Source: Ruminococcus sp.
GTDB lineage: Bacteria > Bacillota_A > Clostridia > Oscillospirales > Ruminococcaceae
DNA length: 9,788 bases
Assembly: GCA_017418765.1 (NCBI GenBank)
Contig: JAFOMV010000248.1
Coordinates: 1 to 9,788, forward strand
Direction of reading: 5' to 3'
Shown: in pieces, positions 1-4,913 of the stretch
Position numbering within the stretch: position 1 is the stretch's first letter
Layout of the letters: each line of letters begins with the position of its first letter
Position numbers and translations under genes: made by a program
The notes under the pieces: model-generated
What the model was told of the DNA's origin: nothing
Seen by the model: only the letters and a program-made list of their open reading frames with translations
The model's database searches: none

Positions 1-2
1 CG

Positions 3-89
3 ACAGATTTTTCGTCAGATTGTATAGAAATTTCGCAGGCATACTGACGTATGTCAAGGGATTTCTGTGCAAGATGACGGAAAATATGT
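3..89 (+). ncRNA. Long imperfect hairpin, candidate structured RNA or palindromic repeat
   Basis: Bases 3-5 pair with 87-89, 7-17 with 75-85, 20-34 with 58-72 and 38-44 with 49-55, closing on the four-base loop TGAC at 45-48. That is about 36 pairs, interrupted by a G.A mismatch (6/86), a tandem GA/AG mismatch (18-19/73-74) and a small internal loop (35-37/56-57). Six of the pairs are G.U in + strand RNA (12/80, 23/69, 25/67, 32/60, 33/59, 39/54). They would be A.C clashes in - strand RNA, and no A.C pair opposes them. This favours a + strand RNA structure. I do not recognise the family. It could equally be a dispersed palindromic repeat, and its promoter would lie left of the window. Confidence 0.45.
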
Positions 90-100
90 AAGCAGATTCA

Positions 101-138
101 GTGCAAAGCCGTCAGGCGGGCTTTGTGCGGTGTTGCCT
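101..138 (+). repeat. Hairpin repeat, copy 1
   Basis: Bases 104-138 match 254-288 at 30 of 35 positions with an exact 150-base offset and no gap. This copy folds by pairing 101-110 with 119-128 around an eight-base loop; two of the ten pairs are G.U in + strand RNA. No T-run follows, so it is not a standard terminator. It begins ten bases after the long hairpin and lies upstream of the sigma operon promoter. Confidence 0.6.
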
Positions 139-192
139 TAAAAATACTGTGACCTAATTTATAATATCTCATGTAAAAAACAAATGAAACAC

Positions 193-222
193 TTGACATT
201 TGCTGCTCAGTCAGGATAAAAT
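193..222 (+). promoter_or_regulatory. Predicted promoter of the sigma/propeller operon
   Basis: A perfect -35 TTGACA (193-198) is followed 18 bases later by the -10-like TAAAAT (217-222, 5 of 6 to consensus). Transcription would start near 229, giving a leader of about 190 bases that opens with hairpin copy 2. It looks like a housekeeping sigma-A promoter. TGAAAC at 185-190 resembles the -35 of extracytoplasmic-function promoters, but no CGT-type -10 lies at the right distance, so self-activation is not supported by sequence. Confidence 0.6.
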
Positions 223-240
223 ACATATAAAGGATCTTAC

Positions 241-288
241 AGGCAATACCGCACAAAGCTTTCAGGCAGACTTTGTGCGGTGCTGCCT
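241..288 (+). repeat. Hairpin repeat, copy 2, in the sigma operon leader
   Basis: The perfect ten-base arms CCGCACAAAG (249-258) and CTTTGTGCGG (271-280) surround a twelve-base loop. An A-T and a G.U pair follow (247-248/281-282), then one mismatch (246/283) and a second five-pair stem, AGGCA/TGCCT (241-245/284-288). No T-run follows. It is the second copy of the repeat at 104-138. Here the stem is extended outward and has lost its innermost pairs, while copy 1 keeps the inner pairs. It would lie about 12 bases after the predicted start of transcription. Confidence 0.65.
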
Positions 289-405
289 ACAGTATATCAA
301 ACAGCAAACAGCATATATTTTTGTGCATATATACAGTTTTTTTACATAGGTTCGTCAGATTCGGTTTTTTTCAGCACCTTTATATCAGAAAGCATTATAT
401 CACGT

Positions 406-415
406 AAAAGGAGGT
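406..415 (+). promoter_or_regulatory. Ribosome binding site of the sigma factor gene
   Basis: AAAAGGAGGT is a near-perfect Shine-Dalgarno sequence seven bases before the ATG at 423. It fixes that start. Confidence 0.85.
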
Positions 416-422
416 CTTACCT

Positions 423-932
423 ATGAACAGCTTGCAGGAAGATGTCAGGCTTGCCAAACTTGGCAGCTCAGAAGCGTTTGCAAGGCTATACTCTACAGTC
501 TACAAGGATATGTATCATATAGCGCTTTATAGCCTCAGAAACCCGCATGATGCCTGTGACGCAGTAAGCGATGCTGTACTGGATGCTTTTTCTTCTATAA
601 ACAAACTAAACTCCCCTGATAAATTCAGAAGCTGGATAATGACTATACTTTCAGCCAAGATAAAGCGAAAGCAGAAAGAATACTTTGCTCAGGCAGAAGA
701 TATAGATAACAACAGCACCCTTACGGATGATTTTGATTTCGATAATGCAGAACTCAGTGAAGCGCTTAACAAGCTTGACAGCGATTCAAGACTGCTGCTT
801 TCTATGTCAGTGCTGGGCGGCTATTCAAGCGGAGAGATAGCTGAGATATGCGGTTCAAAGCCGAGTACAGTACGTTCAAGGCTTGCAGTTATAAAACAAA
901 AACTCCGTATGGAGCTTACCGCAGAAGTGTAA
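423..932 (+). CDS. ECF-type sigma-70 family RNA polymerase sigma factor
   Basis: A 169-residue protein with the two-domain layout of extracytoplasmic-function sigma factors. A sigma-2-like region spans about residues 18-85, including the helix with FRSWIMTIL that resembles region 2.4. An acidic linker spans about 86-109. A sigma-4 helix-turn-helix spans about 110-164, with YSSGEIAEICGSKPSTVRSR as the recognition part. Such proteins direct RNA polymerase to a small set of stress or surface-signal promoters and are usually held by a partner encoded next door. The next gene starts 13 bases after the stop, and its ribosome site overlaps this stop codon, so the pair is an operon. The family call is firm; the regulon and signal are unknown. 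It is not the SigI type of clostridial cellulosome control as far as I can tell. Confidence 0.93.
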   Translation: MNSLQEDVRLAKLGSSEAFARLYSTVYKDMYHIALYSLRNPHDACDAVSDAVLDAFSSINKLNSPDKFRSWIMTILSAKIKRKQKEYFAQAEDIDNNSTLTDDFDFDNAELSEALNKLDSDSRLLLSMSVLGGYSSGEIAEICGSKPSTVRSRLAVIKQKLRMELTAEV

Positions 933-938
933 AGGAGG
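931..938 (+). promoter_or_regulatory. Ribosome binding site overlapping the sigma gene stop
   Basis: AAAGGAGG shares bases 931-932 with the TAA of the sigma gene and sits seven bases before the ATG at 946. This arrangement fits translational coupling of the two proteins. Confidence 0.8.
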
Positions 939-945
939 CTTTATT

Positions 946-3333
946 ATGAATAACGATGAGAGGGTAAAAGAAATGCTGGAAAAAGAGCCTGTGCCTAAGG
1001 AACTTGAACCTGACAGCATAAAGACAATGCTGGATGAAAAAAAGGCTGACAAAAAACGCAGCGGCATCTCTGCGGCAGGACGTATTGCCGCTGCTGCGGC
1101 TGCTTGTGCAGTAATAGGCGGCGGCTCTTATGCCTATATGTCAGGTGTAAGACCCGGCAGAAATAATACTCCAAATGATAAAGTCAGCATTGCAGAAACT
1201 TCATCAATTAACACCGAGCAGACAGCTGAGCTTATCTCTCAGCAGGCGTATATGAGCGGAGCTAAAGATTACTCTCAGATATACGAACTTCTGAAATTAT
1301 CATCGAAAAATCGTAAGAAGCAAGAGAAAAGGTATGCAGAAGAAGCAAGAACATATGGCGCCATTACTGAGTCAACCGCCGAAGAAGCTGCTGAATACGG
1401 CGGCTATGCTGAGGATAACGAAGTAAACTTTTCAGCAGCAAAGGTATCTCCTCCGGGAGCTTTAAACTCTGAGATCGCAGATGAAGAGGAATTCATCGGC
1501 GGTATGGGCGGCGGCGATGAGGAAAATGTCCCTGACCATTCCGATACCTTTGATCAGGAACAGAATGTTCTTGAAGCTGATATTGCTAAAACTGACGGCA
1601 AGTATATCTATCACATCTCAAATGCTGATGAGCACTCGATACTTCGCTCTGCAAAGGTAAAAGACGGCAAATTTGTCAGCAGTCATTCTACCGTTCTGGA
1701 TATCCCGTCATTATATGAGGGGGCAGACTACAGCGGCAGCTATGTCCATGATATGTATCTGTACAACGATATGATAGTTGTCATAGGTGATACATTCGGC
1801 GAATGGTTTGAATCGGAACAATACCGCTGGAAAAACGTAACCTATGCTGCATTCTACTCTACAGGTGATTCACCTGAGCTGATCGATGTTTACTATCAGG
1901 ACGGAGGCTACAGCGATGTACGCATAGCCCCTGACGGATATATGTATCTTATGACAAATTATACTTCCGAAGACTATGAAGCTATCGATGCCCCTGATGA
2001 CTATATGCGCTACATTCCGCAGTGCGGACTGAAGGAAAGCTGCGGACTTGTACCTCCTGAGGATATTCTTCTTCCTCCTGAGAATAAGGAGAGGATGATG
2101 ACATATGTGACTTACTCCATGATAGGCAGTGTAGACCTTAATGTTTCAGGTGAACCGAAAGCTGTAGATATAAAAGCACTTGCAGACTATACGGGGCAGC
2201 TTTACTCGTCAGCGGATAACATCTATACGGCTGCTCAGCACGGACAGCAGACTGACCTGACACGTATCGCTATAGGAGGCGGCGGTATCTCTCCTGCTGC
2301 TTCTGCAACTGTTGACGGCTACGTTAAGGATCAGTTCTCTATGAGCGAATACGGCGGATTTTTCCGTGCAGCCGTTACCCGTGATATCATTGAAGATGGT
2401 GAGAAGCCAGGATGGTGGGGAAAGCTTACAGATACTGCTGAAAGAGCATTTTACAGCAGCTCATCTAAACGTGATAATGCCCTTTACGTTTTCGATATGG
2501 ATATGAACATGGTAGGCAGCGTTGAAGGCTTCGGTGAGACTGAATCTGTAAAATCCGTCAGCTTCCAGGGAAACATGGCATATGTTGTTACCTATGAACA
2601 GACAGATCCTCTTTTTGCTATCGACCTGAGTGAACCTTCATCACCGACTATCATTGACGAATTCAAGATAAACGGTTACAGCACATATATGCAGCAGTGG
2701 AGCGATGGTCTGCTGCTCGGATTCGGTGTCAACGCTGATGAAAATGCAGTTGAGACAGGTATCAAAATGGTCATGTTCGATAATTCAGACCCCGATGATC
2801 TGAAAGAAGTCGGATTCTGGTCGCTTGACAGAAATTCCGGCAACAGCTACAGTTGGGTATCATCTCAGGCATTGTGGGACAGAAAGGCACTTCTTATCGC
2901 TCCCGAAAAAAATCTCATAGGCATACCTGTTGAGTGTGAGACCGACCACAACGGTAAATGGGAGTATGATGACCGTTTCATGTTCTTCTCCTATGACAAC
3001 GGAGAGTTCGTGGAAAAAGGCAGTATCGAATCTGAAAATACATCCATCATCGATGAATTCAGGCTTGACCGTGCGGTATATATAGGCAGTTATGTATATG
3101 TTCTTTCCGGAGGAAGATTTATTGCTGCTGATATTGATACGCTTACAGTAAGTGATGATCTTATATTCAGCAAAGGAGAAAGGAACGAAACTGTAATCAT
3201 TGCTGAGACCACAGAGGCAGCTGTATCAGAAACGACCTCCATGACAGAAACAACTGAAACCGCTGCAGAAACTTCAGAGATATCAACAGAGGAAACAACG
3301 GTATCAGCAACTACAGAAACTACAGCAGAATGA
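946..3333 (+). CDS. Membrane-anchored beta-propeller protein, probable sensor/anti-sigma partner
   Basis: A 795-residue protein. Residues 1-40 are charged and cytoplasmic, with the motif VPKELEPDSIKTML (16-29), a pattern I associate with proteins encoded beside ECF sigma factors. One Ala/Gly-rich membrane segment spans about 41-65. A low-complexity stalk follows to about 200. Residues 207-222 read NVLEADIAKTDGKYIY, close to the signature that opens the secreted beta-propeller family distantly related to WD40 (COG4880/PF09826); the propeller would fill about 205-750. The last 43 residues (753-795) are almost only Thr, Glu, Ser and Ala. The likely topology is N-terminus inside and propeller outside. 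Position and coupling suggest that it holds the sigma factor at the membrane and responds to an outside signal. That is inference: no zinc anti-sigma motif or RsgI-type N-terminus is visible. Confidence 0.88.
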   Translation: MNNDERVKEMLEKEPVPKELEPDSIKTMLDEKKADKKRSGISAAGRIAAAAAACAVIGGGSYAYMSGVRPGRNNTPNDKVSIAETSSINTEQTAELISQQAYMSGAKDYSQIYELLKLSSKNRKKQEKRYAEEARTYGAITESTAEEAAEYGGYAEDNEVNFSAAKVSPPGALNSEIADEEEFIGGMGGGDEENVPDHSDTFDQEQNVLEADIAKTDGKYIYHISNADEHSILRSAKVKDGKFVSSHSTVLDIPSLYEGADYSGSYVHDMYLYNDMIVVIGDTFGEWFESEQYRWKNVTYAAFYSTGDSPELIDVYYQDGGYSDVRIAPDGYMYLMTNYTSEDYEAIDAPDDYMRYIPQCGLKESCGLVPPEDILLPPENKERMMTYVTYSMIGSVDLNVSGEPKAVDIKALADYTGQLYSSADNIYTAAQHGQQTDLTRIAIGGGGISPAASATVDGYVKDQFSMSEYGGFFRAAVTRDIIEDGEKPGWWGKLTDTAERAFYSSSSKRDNALYVFDMDMNMVGSVEGFGETESVKSVSFQGNMAYVVTYEQTDPLFAIDLSEPSSPTIIDEFKINGYSTYMQQWSDGLLLGFGVNADENAVETGIKMVMFDNSDPDDLKEVGFWSLDRNSGNSYSWVSSQALWDRKALLIAPEKNLIGIPVECETDHNGKWEYDDRFMFFSYDNGEFVEKGSIESENTSIIDEFRLDRAVYIGSYVYVLSGGRFIAADIDTLTVSDDLIFSKGERNETVIIAETTEAAVSETTSMTETTETAAETSEISTEETTVSATTETTAE
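3207..3330 (+). repeat. Thr/Glu-rich low-complexity coding tail
   Basis: Degenerate repeats of ACA GAA ACA-like codons encode runs of ETT, TET and SETT in the last residues of the propeller protein. The bias belongs to the protein. A surface spacer or O-glycosylated stretch is the simplest reading. Confidence 0.75.
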
Positions 3334-3347
3334 CAGGATAAAAATAT

Positions 3348-3385
3348 ATGCGGACGATCAATGATCGTCCGCATTGTATTTTATT
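3348..3385. terminator. Bidirectional terminator between convergent genes
   Basis: A perfect 12-base-pair stem (3348-3359 with 3363-3374) has a three-base AAT loop. It is followed on the + strand by TGTATTTTATT and flanked on the other side by AAAAATAT, which reads as a T-run on the - strand. It lies 14 bases after the propeller gene stop and about 40 bases beyond the antiporter stop, so it can end both transcripts. Confidence 0.85.
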
Positions 3386-3423
3386 AAGGCCATTATAAAT
3401 AATGATAACCGCTTATTTGACCT

Positions 3424-4611
3424 TTATGTAACTGCGTTATAGTTACTGTCATGGGTAAAGAGATATTTAAGCAGTACAGGCGTAGCAATGCTTGAAACTA
3501 TTATAAGCAGTATAACAGCAGTTGAAAATGAATGTTCTATTATATTCATATCAAGGCCTTTATTGGTGATGATAAGGGCAACTTCTCCCCTTGTCATCAT
3601 TCCCACGCCTATTTTAAGGCAATCGCCCCATTTGAATCTACAGCACTTAGCTATGCCTCCGCAGCCTATTATCTTGCTGATAAGTGCGACTGCAACGAAG
3701 CCGACAGCAAACAGTATGACACTGCCGTTAACTGAACTGAAATCGGTCTTTAATCCTATGCCGACGAAAAACATCGGTGCAAAGAACATATAACCGTTGA
3801 TGTTTACTCGTCTGTCGATATACTCGGCATCACGAACATTGCAGAGTATGATCCCTGCAATATATGCACCCGTGATATCAGCGATACCGAAAAATCTCTC
3901 AGCTATGAAAGCCATGATAAAGCAAAGGCTTATAGCTATGATAGGTATGCGCCTTGTATGAGCGTGCTTTTCATCGTATATTCTGAATATACGGTATATC
4001 ACATATCCAAGTATCACTGACAGCACAAGGAAAAGTGCTATTTTACCGGTTATGAGGAGTGTATTGCTGTCAGGGTCTTTAAATCCGAGTACGAATGTAA
4101 GTACGATTATACCAATAATATCATCAATAATTGCAGCGCTGAGTATGGTCTGACCTACACGGCTTTTCAGATAGCCAAGTTCCTTCAGTACCTCAACTGT
4201 GATACCTACAGAAGTAGCGGTCATGATGCAGCCTGTGAATACAGCCTTGAAGAAGCTTTCACTTCCGATAGCTGAAAAACCGTAAAAGCCCATATACAGC
4301 AGAGTTCCTGCGGCAAGCGGGACCAAAACTCCCACACAGGCTATCACAAAGGCGATAAGGCCTGATTTTTTCAGTTCCTGTAGATTGGTTTCAAGTCCTG
4401 CCGAGAACATTATCAGTATAACGCCGATCTCAGCCATCTGATTGATAAAGTCTGATGGATGAACAATTCCGAGCAGACAAGGTCCGATAACAAGTCCTGC
4501 GATTATCTCGCCGACTACCATCGGTGCTTTGCATTTTCTTGCGATAAGTCCGAAAAGCTTTGCAGAAATAAAGATAACTGCAAGGTCACGGAGTATCTCA
4601 TAGGTTTCCAT
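3424..4611 (-). CDS. CPA2-type cation:proton antiporter
   Basis: A 395-residue integral membrane protein of the sodium/proton exchanger family (PF00999), with about 12 hydrophobic segments over its whole length. VGEIIAGLVIGP (33-44) is the classic first-helix motif. TATSVGI (131-137) and the adjacent acids in AAIIDDIIG (D163, D164) mark the unwound ion-binding core; a pair of acids there is typical of electrogenic Na+(or Li+)/H+ exchangers. RGEVALI (341-347) is the conserved late helix motif. It ends soon after the last helix without the cytoplasmic nucleotide-binding (RCK/TrkA) domain of Kef channels. It would exchange Na+ or K+ for protons at the membrane; the ion is not certain. I chose the start at 4611 because AAAGGA lies nine bases before it. 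An in-frame ATG at 4629 adds six residues but lacks a ribosome site. It is monocistronic and convergent with the propeller gene. Confidence 0.92.
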   Translation of the reverse strand: METYEILRDLAVIFISAKLFGLIARKCKAPMVVGEIIAGLVIGPCLLGIVHPSDFINQMAEIGVILIMFSAGLETNLQELKKSGLIAFVIACVGVLVPLAAGTLLYMGFYGFSAIGSESFFKAVFTGCIMTATSVGITVEVLKELGYLKSRVGQTILSAAIIDDIIGIIVLTFVLGFKDPDSNTLLITGKIALFLVLSVILGYVIYRIFRIYDEKHAHTRRIPIIAISLCFIMAFIAERFFGIADITGAYIAGIILCNVRDAEYIDRRVNINGYMFFAPMFFVGIGLKTDFSSVNGSVILFAVGFVAVALISKIIGCGGIAKCCRFKWGDCLKIGVGMMTRGEVALIITNKGLDMNIIEHSFSTAVILLIIVSSIATPVLLKYLFTHDSNYNAVT

Positions 4612-4620
4612 ATAAACATA

Positions 4621-4626
4621 TCCTTT
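4621..4626 (-). promoter_or_regulatory. Ribosome site deciding the antiporter start
   Basis: AAAGGA on the - strand lies nine bases before the ATG at 4611, and inside the reading frame of the longer alternative start at 4629. It supports the shorter protein. Confidence 0.6.
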
Positions 4627-4628
4627 CA

Positions 4629-4653
4629 TAAAAATAAGGAGCAGAGCTCCCTT
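4629..4653 (-). promoter_or_regulatory. Terminator-like hairpin in the antiporter leader
   Basis: On the - strand, seven pairs (AGGGAGC with GCTCCTT, one of them G.U) close a three-base TCT loop. The run TATTTTTA follows. It lies between the promoter and the ribosome site, where an attenuator would sit. The stem is short, so it may only stabilise the 5' end. Confidence 0.35.
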
Positions 4654-4667
4654 TGACCTATACTATT

Positions 4668-4696
4668 ATTATACTCCCCTTATCGTCATAAGTCAA
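4668..4696 (-). promoter_or_regulatory. Predicted promoter of the antiporter gene
   Basis: The - strand has TTGACT (4696-4691) and a perfect TATAAT (4673-4668) with the ideal 17-base spacer. Transcription would begin near 4661, giving a leader of about 50 bases. This is a strong housekeeping-type promoter. Confidence 0.85.
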
Positions 4697-4749
4697 GCGG
4701 CAGTAAAACATTCAGACAATATGCCGCATCATGCGTGCTGTCTTTGCCT

Positions 4750-4783
4750 AAAAACCAAGGCTCCCCTGATAAAGGAGAGCCTT
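4750..4783 (-). terminator. Terminator of the double-esterase gene
   Basis: In - strand RNA, ten continuous pairs (4783-4774 with 4766-4757, one G.U) close a seven-base loop. A run of five T (4754-4750) follows after two bases. It is about 130 bases beyond the stop codon. The G.U would be an A.C mismatch in + strand RNA, which agrees with - strand use. Confidence 0.75.
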
Positions 4784-4799
4784 AGTCTGCACATTATTT

Positions 4800-4817
4800 A
4801 TCACACTTTTGTGTGAT
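4800..4817. other. Small hairpin in the 3' UTR of the double-esterase gene
   Basis: A seven-pair stem, ATCACAC with GTGTGAT, has a TTTT loop on the + strand. It is followed by TTTT on the + strand side, so it could weakly stop antisense transcripts. On the - strand it lies between the larger 3' UTR hairpin and the terminator. Confidence 0.4.
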
Positions 4818-4832
4818 TTTTCAGAGGGATAT

Positions 4833-4863
4833 CCTGTCCCTGTGTGGGGAACACAGGAACAGG
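4833..4863 (-). other. Strong 3' UTR hairpin
   Basis: In - strand RNA, 13 continuous pairs (4863-4851 with 4845-4833) close on the five-base loop TCCCC. The single wobble (4858/4838) pairs only in the - strand sense. It starts about 50 bases after the esterase stop and has no T-run, so it is more likely a processing or stability structure than a terminator. Confidence 0.5.
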
Positions 4864-4913
4864 GAGGAATGAAAGGAAGGATCAAAGCCCCTTTAATTCC
4901 ATAGAGCTTTGTC

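Larger units (their letters stand above)
1..422. other. Structured intergenic region upstream of the sigma operon
   Basis: I see no convincing gene in these 422 bases. The frame from base 2 stays open to a TAA at 89-91 and could in principle be the end of an upstream gene, but the same bases form a long hairpin, which explains them better. The region contains the long hairpin at 3-89, two related hairpin repeats, a TTGACA promoter, an AT-rich stretch (about 300-400) and the ribosome site of the sigma gene. Confidence 0.7.

Noticed and set aside
2..91. Open frame at the left edge ending in TAA at 89-91, possibly the end of an upstream gene
   Set aside because: The same bases form a long hairpin with wobble pairs, the frame is under 30 codons, and nothing in the translation is recognisable.
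185..212. Self-activated ECF promoter from TGAAAC at 185-190
   Set aside because: No CGT-type -10 box occurs 16-17 bases downstream; the TTGACA/TAAAAT pair explains the region better.
4800..4820. Hairpin with T-run on the + strand as a gene terminator
   Set aside because: No + strand gene lies upstream of it; the stem is short and AT-rich. Kept only as a 3' UTR hairpin.
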